A stretch of 64,000 nt of DNA from the NCBI GenBank assembly GCA_013398175.1, contig VZRZ01007768.1, forward strand, positions 167,364 through 231,363, given 5' to 3'. The position numbers and the translations under genes are program-made. This document shows positions 48,501 to 63,215 of the stretch, one piece after another (within the stretch, counting starts at the first letter, position 1; each line of letters starts with the position of its first letter). The stretch is from Climacteris rufus (lineage: Eukaryota; Chordata; Aves; Passeriformes; Climacteridae). The notes under the pieces are model-generated. The model saw only the letters and a list, made by a program, of their open reading frames with translations, did no database searches and was not told the origin of the DNA.

Positions 48501-51500
48501 CAAGGCACTTCAGTGTCAGCTCCTGTGGGAGGTCAATTCAACCAATGGTCTCTCAGCACCTCTAACACACATGGACAGCATTTATGTCAACACAAAGTGC
48601 AGCAGTCACAGACAGTTTCATCCAAGAGTACAGCTGGAGGAAGCATCAGACTTGTATATAACAGTCTAGAGAGTTAAACCAACTGCCCAGGAAATGGGAG
48701 TCAGGATTTCCAGACTCTCTTCAGTCCATACATGTTCTAGCTGACTTTGTTCAGATTCCAGGTGACTGCTCAGCCCCTTAGGTAATAGACAAAAATGCAA
48801 TGCCAACCAGTCACCACTCCTCTTACTCAATAATTTAGTAAATTATTTGAAGAATATTTTATTTTTACTTTTATTCAGATATTAGGTCTGCATAGCATAA
48901 CCCAACATCACATGCTATGTCAAAATTCTTGCCTAGATAAGGAGTCCAGGGCAAGCAAATAATACAAGGCTGAGCCTTGTTTCTTACACTGACAGGCTAA
49001 TACCGTCTTTTCAGTTTCTAGGGAGATGATAATAGTGATAACATACTGATTCCTCGAGTTAACCTCAGCTTAGACCACCACTTTCTGAGAAGTGATGCTT
49101 AATCTTACTTGTTCTTTAGTGGAAGAGACACTGTAGCCCTTTTACTTTCCTAATTACATAAAATTAAAGCAAAGAAATGAAAAGGAAGCAACCAAAAGAA
49201 ATTAAAAGGAAATGAAAAAAAAAGAAAAGACAACCAAACTAAACTTTCCCAGTGGCAGCTGGCAGTGTTTCAGGCTAAAAGGAGACACAAGACACTCCAT
49301 TTTGCTATTATTCTGGCAATCTCTATTATGAGAAAGAAACAGGAATGAAAAGTGGGTTGTGGTGCAGGTAGGTACTCTGAAAAGGAGTAAATCACTTCAG
49401 ATGACCTGAAGATGCAACTACACTCACTTCTTAATCTGGATCCAGCACGAGCTCATAAAGAAAACTTCCCACTTACTTGTCTTTGATTCACATCACAGAG
49501 CTGTCTTGGAGTACACAAACTGGATTCCTTTGGAATGAGATTAAAGCAGGAGTGCACCTTAAGATCTCCTGTCCTAACTTGCATTGTCTGTGGGACCAGG
49601 TCAAAACTCGTCTGAACTGCAGAAACTGTACCTGCTGTGGCTGTGGGTCCTCAGCGTGGACGGTTCTGCTCTGCACGTCCTCTCTGGTGGATATGCAGCA
49701 CTTGCAGATGAAGGTGTAGCATGATGAATGCCCAGGAACACAGTACATCTTTCTAAAGTCTGTAAGTGAATCTGGGAATATTTGCCAGATCAGTGACTAA
49801 AAAAAGAAGCTGAATAAGCTCGGTGAGTCTCGTAAGTTTTTTCTACTTTTGCATTAGTCACCACATAAGCCTGCAGCTCCTTATTGTCAATGTGTGGCAA
49901 AGCCAAGGTTCTGTTCCAAAAGAGTACCATTGTGTAAGCTTAACATGAAGTTCTTTATCTCCTCAGCATTCATTGTGCCCCCATGTAATTTTTTTCCGGG
50001 TAGGATGACCATTTGTTACCATTTATGCAGCTTTTAGGAGTAGTAGTTTTAAAGTACAGCCAGATCATAAGAATTGCAACCAAATTCTGGTCCACTTCAG
50101 AAATCCATAAGCAAAATACTGTATTTATTAAAATAAAAATAAATAAAATCTAAGTACTAGTGTTCAGCTTTTAATTTAGATACAGGCTCAACATATTCTG
50201 GCTTCAGAAGATATTTCATGTCAGCTAAACTGATCTGGCTGTTGACATACATATGCTTAACCCTATGGAGATGTGAACTTAACCTGACATTGAGTTGTAT
50301 TTGCTGCAAGCTGGGAGTGAGCACATGGGGAATTACTCTGGTAACTTGACTTTTCAACTAAACCTCATTCTCTTCCTAGTGGATAAGCATTCAGTCATAT
50401 GAAAAAAAAAAAAAAAACCTACAGCCTGTACCTTGAATATAATTCTTTTCTTTAAGGTAATAGGGATTTATGTGTTTTATATTTTACTGTAGAGCAGAGG
50501 GAATAGTTCATGACCTAAACTATATTGAGCTGCAAAACCCAGGATTTTGAACCATGAAAACTAGTTCTGTCTGCAGTTATGTTTAGCAGACAATACATCC
50601 TTACACCTCTTTGTAGATGAATAGTGTGGCACTCACTGGCCCTCGGAGAAACACATGGTTAATGGTGAGGATAGCAAAATAAGCTTCGTAGAAACAGTGG
50701 TCACCAAATCAATGTTTAACTAAAATAAACTTGCCCTAGATTTCTTTGGCAAAATAACCAGGACACTGAAAAACACACAGAAATTTTCCCAGCACTTTTC
50801 ATTCCCTTTTCATGGAAAACAATGGTTTAAAATTCAACAAAATGAGCTCCAGTCTCAAAATACTTTCTATTAGGATTTGTTCAAGAGAAATTCTTCTTGA
50901 ATCTGTGGAGGGTTTTCTAGGAAAAGGTTCTGGTTTTAGAAGGTATTTAAAAACTCGTACATGATGAATCTCAGTTTAAATATTTGGGTTCAGTGTTTTG
51001 CTTTGGGGTTTTTGGTTTTGGTGTTTGGGGGTTTTTTTAATGATGAATCTTTAAATATTTGTGAAAAAATATTGTGTAAAATTTCTGCATAGAGTTGGAA
51101 GGAAGCAGAAATGCAAACCCATCACGGGGAGGGTCTGTGGCAACATGACAGCTGACTGCTTTTAGCCAGAGGATTCTAGGAGGCCTGTAATACCAATAGA
51201 CCCTGACATTAACTTTGGGCCAAAATCTTTATATGTCAGTAGCCTTTACCTACTGTCACCTATTTGTTTTGAGAGTCTCAATCTGAGTGTGTTCTGTGCC
51301 AACCCTTGTCCAAGTCAGAGATCTATGAGTGTGCTGATAATATAAAGAATGAGAGCAACTAGGATTTTTTAGCTTAATCTCCTCCCTTAGCAGATTTTTT
51401 TAATAGGTAATGAATAAATACTTTAATACATAATGAAATCTTACAGGACTGAAAGCTTCTTGAAGGCCCTTCCTAAGGCAAGCTCTACTGCTCTCTGTGA

Positions 51501-51518
51501 ACAAAAACTCAAAGGATG
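45546..51518. other. Gene desert segment
   Basis: No supported gene. It has a purine-rich AAAGAAA tract near 49160-49235 and an A16 run at 50402-50417. Confidence 0.4.
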
Positions 51519-51580
51519 AAATCCTGGCTCCCTTGAAGTTGATGGCAAAACTCCCATTGACTTCAATGGGGATAGGATTT
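51519..51580 (+). repeat. 62-bp near-palindromic dispersed repeat, copy 2
   Basis: The arms AAATCCTGG...TTGAAGTTGATGG and CCATTGACTTCAA...AGGATTT are reverse complements with few mismatches, leaving a loop of about 7 bases. Same length and register as copy 1. The sequence resembles a short hairpin repeat frequent in sauropsid genomes (recalled). Confidence 0.75.
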
Positions 51581-54500
51581 CTTCCAAAGTGCACGGAGTA
51601 TTCCCAAGTCAAAATGTAAGCACACCAGCTTATTAATAAATGCACAATAACACAGCAAGCCAAAGGCAGTATAAATGCTTACACGGAGTGTGATTCAGTT
51701 TAAATGCCAATAACAGACTTACTTTTGGAATCTGTGAAGGATCCAGATGCCACAGCTAAGATCTCTCACATTCAAACATCTGGATTCACTGATTGTTATT
51801 CAAAAGGAAATAATTAATAAAGAAAAAGTGGCAGAGTGGTGCTATATATCTAATGGCACAGGACTTTATAGTGATTATGAGCTATTTTCTAATCTTTAAG
51901 TGAGAGCTGGATTCTTTTACAGTCCTTATTCTACCTTTTTCCAAGAGAAAGTGAAAAAGAACAACTGGAATTAACAGAGTGCATATGAAAATGTCAGGAA
52001 GTTTTAAAATTGCAGTTTAAAAATATGACATAATATGAGGATTTTAATTAATTTGCTTTCCATTTTATGGCTATCTCTACATATTAGTTGGCATTTCTGT
52101 CTATGTTTGACTTAGAGATGTGTATCCCACTATCGACTGCTTTCTACAAAAAAAGACCCAAATCATGCGTGTTCTGGTCCCATCTTTTCTGTATGGAGTG
52201 TGACTGAGGCTGAGTTCAGTGGTGTGCTCATTTTCTCTCTGTTTCAAAGGAACACCTCTCCTAATTAACTTGATGCAAATGAGAAAATTGTCTTATACAA
52301 CAGTTGAATTTGCATGTTAATTTTCTGTGTCTCTTATCAAAGAGGAATCTCAAAGTCATTCTTCCTGCCTTTAAGGGCCACAGAAAAGATGTCTGATGCA
52401 TTAGAGAAAGGTAGAGAAGAGAGAGAAGTTTTTTACATAAGCTGTTTTTTCTGTGTTTTTTAATCCTATCTTTGGAGAAATGGTGACCCTAACCAGGGAT
52501 TGCAGCAACAACTTCAACAGTGGTCTGATAAGCCTGTGAAGTAATCACCTTTTTTCTGATCATTTGCACTGCCATCCTATAATGAAAGCATTTACAAGTC
52601 AGGGAGCTACTCACTAAAAATATTTTCTTTGCACTCATTGCTACATGCTTTTTAGTTTAGGAAAACTGTTTTTCCCAGGTTGTGCAATCATGTGAAGATG
52701 TATCATACTAAAACTGCACTTGAAATTCCCACTTGTTCTTGTGACACAGAGCTTGAAGCCGCGCTCATTTTTATGCTGCAGGTATCAAACACAAGCAAAT
52801 GCTGACTTCCTCTCTGTTATAATTTTTATTGAGTGGGGAACATGACCTGCATGGTTGTTTACAGTGAATTCACTACCCTTGATACAAGCAGTGCAATTTT
52901 CCTTTCACTGCTTTCCTGAAGAAACGGGTAAAGGATGCTATTTCTGATTGTAAAAGACATTTTATAACTTTATATTTTATTCGGTCTCACAAGGAACAAA
53001 TATTTTATTATTGGTTTAGGAAGAACAGGGAATGGTGACATAAACATAGAAAGGCTGTTTGAAAACAACATGGATGTCTATGGAGCAGTAACTTTAACTC
53101 ATTTTCCACAGCAATGGTTTATGTAATTTAACTGTAAACACACTCTCATTAAGAATATATTTTAAGTGATTCATCAAAATTAGAATAGGTTAGATGCACA
53201 ATGTTAGATTAAATGATTTCTAGACAACTATGGTATTTATAATCTCATTTAATTTCATCAAGACTTAAGAGTCCTGAAGGATAAACTGAAAAAATTCTTA
53301 GACACCAAAATAAGAAAATAAGCACTTTCTGAGATTTTATAAAATCTTGTTATACTTTGGAATATAAGATAGTGTATTTTATAAATATTTAGTGTGTAGA
53401 ATTAAAATCCAAACCAGATGTCCAAGAGATCTTAATTTTCAGAGGAAATAGAGATATTTAGCACAAGTCACCTGCTCTGTTTTAGATTTAACTTTAGGAG
53501 GAGATGAACTTCTCCCATTAGGTGTGGGAGGAACTAGGTTTCAGATGAAATGCATGTATTTCTATTAGAAATATTTAATCAGAATAATCTAGATGGCAAA
53601 TTTAAGAGTATAGATACCCAATATCAGGTGAAAATAATCCCATTTTAATGCCATATCTGCAGATAACTAAATGTCATTAAAATATTGCCTGAGGTTGTAA
53701 ATCAAGAGAAAACAAAACCAACAGCAAACTGGAGGTGTTTTAACATAAAGTATATTGCTGTAATGTGGAATCTTCTGGTAAAGGATTTCCCTCTAAAAGC
53801 CTAGAAGGTTTCAAGGAGTTGAAAGAAAAATACATTTCAGAAGGAAAATACTCTCCCAGTTTTACCCTAACTGAGACCACAGGGATTCATGGTACTGAAT
53901 AAACTAATGAAATATGTACTTTAGAAAGGAGAAAAGAATAAAAAACAAAGAAAAAAGAATATAAATTTTGATATAACAAAGTTTACAAACTTTATCCTAA
54001 TGGAAGAAGTGTGGTACAGAAATCTTGTGTAGGTTTTACTGAATTGAACAATTCAGAATACTTTGGTTCTGTGTCAGGTTGCTTCACCGTGAGCCCAGTG
54101 CATATCCCTTATTCACACATACTTCTTAAAAACAGGCTGTAATCTGCTGTGAATTTTTGTGTGCCTACCCTCACATTTCAACATGCTGAACATCATTTCC
54201 TCAAATGGCTAATTAGTTACTGCTCAGCTCTGGAAACAGCCTCTGCTCTCTTCAGCTGGGCTACCAAATAAAAATCAGCATGGAAGCAGGGATACTTTTG
54301 TTTTTCTTGATTTGTCTCTCTCCTCAGGTTATGCTTTTGTCAAATCACAACCTCGTAGTTCAGAAAGCCAGTGATGTGCAGAGACTTCAGTAAGGCTTGC
54401 AGCACGTTTGACAAAAATTAGAAGAGCCATAATGAGGCATTCAGGGTTTTTTGGGGTTTGGTTTTTGGGAGCTTTTTAGGACACAAAACATCCTTGTGTA

Positions 54501-56739
54501 CTTCCATGGAACAGACTGATAGTGCCATATAAAGGGGACGAGGCCATGTCAGTTGTAATGGAGCCTGCTCTGGTATTGCTTGAAGTAGTTTCCATCAGGT
54601 GTGGTTCTTTTTAATCCAGTAAAATAGATTCTGTCAGGCAAGCTATTAGGCAAGCTCCCTATAGAAAAATATTTTATATTTAGTTTCTTCTTTTTTAATG
54701 TCTTTATTATATGTTAGGTAAACAAGTTTATGCTGAGTGTCTTTACTTTGATCTTTCTTCATTTTATCCCATGCACTTTGCTCCTTGACCCCTTCCTCAG
54801 ACTGAGCTCAGTTTGGCATATATCTGTGTAGCAAGGGCTCCAGAGCATGGAGATGATCTTGAACTCAGTAATAGAAGTTCTGCTGTCAAGCAGAGCCGGA
54901 GCAGGGCAGAGCTCAAAGCACCTTTGCTGCCACACATTCTCCCAGCTTCTAAGGTGGGCTTTGCTGCTTTGTTATCCTGACTGATAAAAATCTAAAATTG
55001 CCCTTCCCTCTATTTTATTGTTGAAAACCAAAATTGACATTTGGATTGTAGCAAGACACTAGGAAATGAATATCTTAGCAGAATTACTGATCTCTTTCTT
55101 TTAATTCATGACATAATGAGTTTTTCACACTTAAATTTATGCCCATGCTAGTGAAGCACATTGTACATGTTTTCCCCTCACACCACCTGGATATCATTCC
55201 TTGGTTGATACAGTAGATAGCTGCATGACAATTGAAAAGAAATCTTTTAAAAATTCATAAGGATGATCATGATTAATGACAGCCTAATACATTAATAAAC
55301 ACATACACACAACTCCACAAATATGAGAACAGTTGCTACTTTCTACCAGTAAAATGTCAACGTTCATTTACAACACTTAGTGCTTTATTAAGGATTTTGT
55401 GTGGCCATCACATGTACCAAGTTAGACCAGAAAGATAAATTAAAGATCAAAGAGAGATTGGTGAATTCTGCTGTCATTGAACACTTCCTTGAAATGCCTT
55501 CTATTTCCTTATAATCCTTTTCTTGCCACAAAAAAGGTATAAATTGTCAAGTATATTCTAGTCATCAGTGATCTAGAAAGTTGATTTTGTTAATAAAAAT
55601 TTTTAATAACAATTACTATTCAAGGGAAAAAAATTATAAGCATTTTGGGAGAAAAGCCAGCAAAGGGCAAAATGGGACCTGGCAAAGTGTGGTTGTCAGT
55701 AGAGGTGGCTAAACTCTACTGCTGAAGGGAGCTGGAATAATCCATGGGAATGAATCTCCTTAAATCCTGTCCACCACTTGCTCCAGACCTTAATCTATAG
55801 TTTAGAGGGAATTATTTTAATAATCCCTCTACATTAATTAATGATATGAAATATTTAATAAACACAGTGTTTTATCCTAGCAGAGTTCTTGGGCGGAGGC
55901 TGGCTGATATGGGTTTATCAGATACTTTAGAAGATGACATTGTCACGGTAAACTAGATACCTCATTAAAAACTGCTTTTTTCCACCATTTCTAGTCATTG
56001 TGGGAGAACAGGTCTGTTTTAATATTGTTTTGCATTATAAATAATTTGTTTTTGTCAGAGGTGTGATCAAGCCAATTTCTTTAGTCAAGGCAAAATTTGA
56101 CTAAAGATTTTAAGGGAAAGAATTTTTCAGAGAAAAAAAGTATCCCATTGTAGAGCAGTTGCTCTGACAGAAGTCCCAGATTTATTGCTATGGTTGCATG
56201 CATTTTTTGTACATACTGGTAGCCCCATGTATATCATTAATTGCAGAAATTATGGAATCTATATGCAAAGGGATAATAACCCTTAGACACCTAATTTCCT
56301 TTGATAAATGATTCTTGGTGCCTTTCTTTTTGTCTTCCTCTACATTTATGTGTTCCCTGACATAATCAGGCATCTGACAATGAAACAGGAAAAGTGCCAA
56401 ACTGGGCCTCAGTATTTCAATGTCATAAGACTTTAATATTGTGTGTTTTTCTGCATAGTTGTCAGCCATAGACACAGTTTTTATTTTAAAAACATTCTTG
56501 AAATCTTTGGTGTAGGTTGCTAGTAAGACTTTTTGTCTGGTTTTTTTTTTTTAAATCCACTAGTGTTTGAGGAAAAATACCATCCGATGTTGCAATGAGT
56601 GGCTTCATCTTTTGGGCTAATGTTTAACCTTAGGTAAATGTACGCAAACAGATTTTTCTGTAAGAACTCTGTAGTTTTAGTCTAAGAAGTAAAAACTGTG
56701 TACTTTCATCGTTCTCTTAATTATTTCTGCAGCATTTCT
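51581..56739. other. Gene desert segment
   Basis: AT-rich; no gene, tRNA or clear transposon identified. Confidence 0.4.
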
Positions 56740-57080
56740 GAAGGAAAAGACTGGAAAGGACTATTAAAATCCATAGGACCATTGTCCTTCCTCCTATCAC
56801 AAGCAACTGTTTTCTTATGCTGGTCATAAATATATTAAACCAGGCTCAAAAAATGTTTAGTTTCAGTTAATGCCTTAAATGCCCCCATTCTTCTGCAAAG
56901 GCTCATAGACTAATGCCTAATTTCCAGTCTTGAGCCTTGATGTACCATTGATTACTTTATTTTGGGCCTATAATAACACCATCCTTAAGCTTATATGGCT
57001 CTTCTCTCTTCCTGTGGATTTACAGGGATCAGTCAGAGCCCTCTCAGACTTCTCTAGGATAGAAATGTCAGGCTGCTTCC
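56740..57080 (-). mobile_element. Old diverged CR1 fragment
   Basis: GACTGGAAAGGACTATTAAAATCCATAGG-type 3' head is followed by ATTAAACCAGGCTC, TTTCCAGTCTTGAGCCTTG and GTCAGGCTGCTTCCTC in the order expected for antisense CR1. High divergence; boundaries approximate. Confidence 0.4.
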
Positions 57081-60000
57081 TCTGTTCTTGAAAAAAGACT
57101 TTTTGCTTCTATATTCTATATTGATAGTCCTTCCATTCTCATCTACTTTGAATTTGTGTTTGCTGAGTATAAATAACAAGAAGTGCTCAGAGTGTTCTAC
57201 ATAAAATCCCAGCAGTACCAGGGAAAATAAACAGTAATTACTTTTATATTCTAATGTGTAATAGGAAGTACATCCCTACTACTCGTACAATACCTTCAGT
57301 TCCTCCTGTGTCTTCCTAAATGAATGATCTTTTCCTTTGTACTACAGAAACTGATGCTATTCCTAATATTCTAATTCTTAAGATCATTTAGTTCCCTCCT
57401 GAGTCGTGTTCCTATTTCTGATGTGTTGACTGTAGCCTAGATCCACAGAAAGATATGATAGGACTCAAAGTTTTAGATTTGCTGTTTGTGATGAGTTGCT
57501 CCCCATCTCTGGTGGCAGTGTCATTGTGGAGTACCTCTCTTTGTCACTAGAAAGTGTCACAGTGATTCTGCTACTGCATGACCCCCAAGCTTTGATAGAG
57601 ACTTGAGTTTGATACCAATTTAATTTTCAGACCAAGCTTTACAGTATCTTTCTCTCAACTCCTTTTTTGCTATCTTTGCTTGGCTCTCTGTTTTTTTTCT
57701 TGCAGCATTAATATATTCCCTCTGGAGTTTTGGCAGGTTTCCCTCAACCATCCAAGATCTAAATTTTTGCTGCTCCTTTTCTTAGTCATTGTTAATATTC
57801 TGTTTATTTTAATAGTATTTTCTGACATACTGATTTATTCAGTTAGTCTGGGAGTTATTCATTTGAAGGTTTCTCCTCTTCTTTAATATGGAAATTCTGA
57901 AGTAGTATTGCACTAAAGAAGTTAATTCTTCCATGTGCTCCAGATCATTCTCTTAATCTGTTTTTTTTTTTCCTGACAATGTTCTCTTTTCATAAGTGCT
58001 TATTGTTGGCTGAACATTTCTCTGATTCCTAGAAATTAATAATCAATAATCTACCTATTTTCCTTTTCTTGTCAAACCTTTATTCTCCTCCTTTGAAATT
58101 AAAAGTCTCTGAAACTACACTTGAAGAATCACTGGAAATAACTTCCCTAAACTGCCATAATCTGGACCTGCTTTAGTATGAAACCAGCAGAATTAATGCT
58201 TTCCATTTCCTTACCTAAAACTGGATAGAAAGTTTTCCAGGTTTCCTCAGATTCGTATCTCATATCCCTACTTTTGTCTAGCATTGCGTATTTTTGTTCA
58301 CGGCACACACTTTGATGACAAAATAAGATGACTTTGAGGACTTTTATTTAATAATTCTTAGTAAGGTGCTTCCCAGGTTTCTAGATCTGACCTCTTCTGG
58401 ACTTGAGAGGAATCCCAGCATTTTTCCTCTCTGCTTTTCTTCGGCCCTTAGGTCATGACATTCCATTGCAATTCTTTGTATATTATCTTCATGTCTCCTT
58501 GGACTCTACTCTCCCAGGCTACACCTACACTAGGAAACCAAACAAAACTATGGCTATTGAGCCTTACTTTTTCTCACAGCTAAATAGCAGAGTCAACAGC
58601 ATGGTTTTAGGCCAGCCTGACAAGCACTTTCTCAAATAGTCCCCAGGCACTACTTCAGACTTCTCTCAAGTCAGGAACCATTCCCAGCACACATATTGTA
58701 TGTGAGCACCTCATGTCAATGAGAGGATTTAGCTTGATGGACATGGACTGTGCTATGACCCTTTGACTATGACCCAGAAAATTATCCTTGGCCCATTTTA
58801 TATGAGTCCATTTCTTAAGTACAAACAAAACTAATTGTCCCCATCACCCTTTTTCCCAGAAATAGTTTAATTTCTGTTCTTTGCCAGACATTTTCTGTGT
58901 GTCTTTCTTATTCTCCACTACAGCAAATCTGTTTGTCAAAGCAGACTTTCTGTAATAAGGGGTGTCTGAATTTCTCTTCATGAAAGTTACTATCTGCATT
59001 TCTGGTCATCTTTAGGTGTGAATATTTGAGTGGCACATTCACTCTCCTAAATTCTCTGTTCCATCCCTATTTGAACACCATATTTCAGCTCCTCAGACAT
59101 TTTTTCCCTTATATTATACTTCTTAAAATACGTAGCTTGCTCCAGGTAGTCATCCAAAGATAATACATGTTCTAGCTTTCTGGACCTACTCTCTCCTAAC
59201 CATCATCACCTTCTCTCTATGGCCCTAACTTTAAAGAAATAGGGGAAAAATCCCGTCCAAAGTAACCTGGTTTTGGTCTATTTGACTGCTGACTATTTGG
59301 TGTTTCAGTCTAATCCTACTTCTGTGCTTTGGCTGATTTGGATGTCCATCAGCAGTGATTAAAGGCTGAAAATTTCCAGCACTGACTGAGCTAAGAGCTG
59401 GTAAACCCATGTGTAAGTTCACTTCAGAATAATATTTTAACAAAGTGTAAAGTCATGGGAAGATTTCAAACACTTTCCCAACATAAATCTCAGATAACTG
59501 AAATTCAACCTTAGGCTTGATATTAATCCCATGAAACTGAATAATAAAAATACTATCCTGAAATTCTAATTCTGAATTCTAACTGCCATTTCAAAGTCTT
59601 GGAGAAGTTTTACATTCTCATCTTTGCCTCCTTTTTACTCTACCATCCATCACCAAGTAACTTCATTCTGTATTCCACAATCTTTCTTAATCTACATTCT
59701 ACAGTCTTGGACACATCAGGAATTAATTCACATAAGATACAGAAAAACAAACTTCTGTCTATGTAAGCCTGATGAGAGAAAATTCTATGTGAGAATATAC
59801 CTGAATCTTTGACATTTGTTTTCCAGCCCCACTAGAATCATGCCTTATGAATTAGCATTCAGACTGAAAGATGGATTTTTATAGAATATAAAGTAGAGTT
59901 ACAGAAACAGCTACACTCTTTCCCCAGCAATGTCAGGTGATTCAGAGAGATATGCTGGAAACTTTCAGAAGGAGCTATAGAATTATCTTGCTCTGAAGGG

Positions 60001-63000
60001 AAATTCTTAGTTCACATGCTTAAGCATGAAAATTTGGATAATTTCAAGACTCTGTTGTCTATGATGTAGGTGTCTAAGTTTCCATTACATTCTGTGGAGA
60101 TCTAAATGTTTAATCAGATGAGTGGCTGATGCTATCTGAGTTTCCTTGTGTTCCTGAAGTAATGGAAGTTATGATATATTATCAACAAGTGGTTCTTAAC
60201 CTTTTGATGTGGCAGCTGGAAACCAGACAAGATCCTCTAGGATATGAAATTACTTAAGATGTCCAAGTTTTGGCAAGTACATGAATTGCATCCTTTCTGT
60301 ATTCTTGTATTGTTGTATCTTCCTGCTTCAGTGTCTTTTGGTTGTATTCAGATCACCAGCTCAGTCAAGGAAAGAAGTCTTCTTTTATGTCTGTATAAAA
60401 CACTACTGGGATACTTCACAGTCCAACCAGAAGAGGATATCCAGGAGATAAGCAAAACCAGGAGGTACATAAATAGATATATACTTAAACCAGAGATTGC
60501 AAAAGCTACCTGTGATTCATGTTTATTCCTTGGTTTTATTTAGTTAGATTAGGCTTTGCATTCAGATATATTGCCAGCTTTCAAGTTCATTGGACACAAG
60601 ATTAAATAGTACTATTTGATCCATGGTGGATTGTCTTGTTTGAGCTTCAATTGCTAGCTGAAAAGGTTGCAAATCCCCTGTCAGGTCCATGTATCATCTC
60701 CAGCCACCATACAAATGTCCTTGATACCCAAGGAGTTAAAAGTGTGGTTGGATGGCAGTGTCAGGAATGGATTTCACACACAGGCACCCTCCAAATGTTT
60801 TCTAGTACTGCAAAAAGAGTAGACCCTTAGTGCTTTTCATCTTTCTCTGTTGTTGCTTTGTGTGCCTTTATCTTCACTCTTCTTATCTCCTCTGCAGAGC
60901 ACACAGCTACAGTCTCTTCAGTCTCTCTCAGACAGGAGATGGTGTGACTCTGACCTGCATTTCTCTGGTCCTTCTTAGCTTCCACTACATGTTTGTTAAA
61001 CTGGAATAATGGGAACTGAATAATAGCTCTGTTGGTTTCCATTACTTTTATTGTTGCTGTTGAGAACATACCATTGTTTGCATTACTTCTGTTCTAACAT
61101 TTTAACACTGCTCTCAATTCTCTTTTTTCACTGTGTTACTTCTTTGCTTTTTTTGCCCACCTCTACACATTGACTACAATCCTGAATTATTCACAAGTAC
61201 GTGCACGTTCTCTGCCCACCAAGTCCTTACTGTTACAGTGGAATTCATCTTACCTGAATTTAACACCTGAACATTGTAGGCCTGAAGTCTACACTAGACT
61301 GAGAAACAAGGCACAAACATTGCATCATGAGCTTGGGAAATGGACAGAGAGATATTTCAGGAAGCCCCACAGTAAAGCACTCTGAGGTTAAGCATGGTTT
61401 AATGCCACAAAAGTAGGCATTTTAAGGAGCTGAAGTGGTGTGTGATAAGAATCTGCTAGGTTGTCCTAGCAGAGGAATTCCAGAGACGATAATGGATTAC
61501 GAGGGCTTAGTGAACAGGAAAATGAAGAGATTTCAGCAGTATAACACTAAATCAAGACTTAGCAAAATGCTAACTACGAGGAAGAAGAAGAAGAAGTAAA
61601 GATAACAATGAGAGTGTGGGGTATGGGTGAAGTGCTGAAACAGAAAATAGGAAGAAGGCATGAAGGAACAACATTAGAAAATAAAATTCTTCAGGTGCAA
61701 TTGTGACAAAGAAAAATCAAACAGAGATACTGAATACAAGAGGAAAGATGGTGAAAGGTCAAGGAATAGAAAGGCAATATGTGGAGCAGTCAACAGAGAA
61801 ATAGCTGCTGAGAAAATCAAATGACAACAAAAAGGCAGCTTCAGAATAGAGCCAAGTCCTCACATCAGATAGATTAACATAACTCAGTCATGGTCAACCA
61901 ATTCATTCTTGCAGATGAAGTGACTCTTAGTGTTGCATGTCTCTAAGGAACCCTTCCTTTTTCATTAAAATATGCCATAATTGGTATGCTGGTGTGTTGG
62001 GGGTGTATGCCAAAAAGTATAATTCAGAAATCTTCATTCTTGCCAACTAAATAAATAGTTAGATGTTTTATTTACCTTGATTAAGCATGTTTGCAGAGAA
62101 CTTTAAAAAAAATTAACTTCTGAAAGTTTTCTTTCTGTTACTAAATAACATCTGAACTAAATACTATTTGAACAACAGGATGTTCCCTTTTTTTTTTTTT
62201 CTGAGCCCCAGCTGCTATTGAAAGATTAACCTTATACTATTTTCGCAGTGTATACCTTATCTTAGTGTTAAAAAAGGTTTGGTTTCATTTGAGTGATCAG
62301 CATAATGAATCACTAAGTTGTTGATAGCAGAGACAACTGGACAGCCATGCACAAACATAAAACAAAATGCTCCATCTTCACTGAACTCTATACATAAAGG
62401 AGTTTTAGCTCAACTAGCAACTGTCTGCAACTCATTATTATCCAGAGAGGCACATTTTCCATAGATGTCATGGACTGATTTTTAAATCCTCAGACCCCAA
62501 AACAGAAACTCTTTACAGAGGGAATTCTGTGCCCAGTGTGAGACTATAACCACATAATTTGATACTTAGGATTGGAATCATGTCACAATGTCAGTGTAGC
62601 CCCTGGGACATCATCAAGTGTGTAGGGAGAGTGAATAAAGTGTAGCATGCTTATTTTCAGCAGCATTCTTCCTGGTTGTGTGGTGCAGTCAAAAACCCCC
62701 ATGATTTTACTAAGAAAAATGTACTAATATTGAAAATAAGTTTTAATCAGAACTTCAGATTTGGAAACCCCTTGATTTTGTCAGAAGTCCATATTAATCA
62801 ATGCATGGAAGTGTTTATCTGTAGTCAAGTGGTAAAATAACCATTCCATATGTAAGATGTTCACAGTAGAACTACTATTTGCAATGTGAAATAATAGGGA
62901 CAACTTAGTATTCTGAATAAATACACCTGTCTTATTCTGATTGTCTTATTCCATCAGGGTCATAATTAATCAAAACTGAATTTCAGTTGCAAACTTATAA

Positions 63001-63126
63001 TTCTTACTAACATGGATTTTAGGAGACACATTTCCTTCTTCAGCAATGCAATAACAAAAAAAAAAAAAAAGGCTCATCCTAGTTAGAAGACTGATAATTT
63101 TTCATATTTTATCCAAACAGGTAACA
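57081..63126. other. Gene desert segment
   Basis: No supported gene. A short (GAA)n tract lies at 61579-61597 and an A15 run at 63056-63070. Confidence 0.4.
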
Positions 63127-63215
63127 TCATAGAATCAGAGAAACATAAATCATAACAAACAGAATCATAGAATCATTAAGGTTAGAAAATACCTGCATGT
63201 CCATTTGAGGACTGG
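63127..63215 (-). mobile_element. CR1 3'-end fragment with duplicated tip
   Basis: TCATAGAATCAGAG at 63127 is followed 33 bp later by CAGAATCATAGAATCATTAAGGTTAG. Both are the antisense CR1 3' terminal repeat, so two CR1 tips lie side by side. Homology fades after about 63215. Confidence 0.7.
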
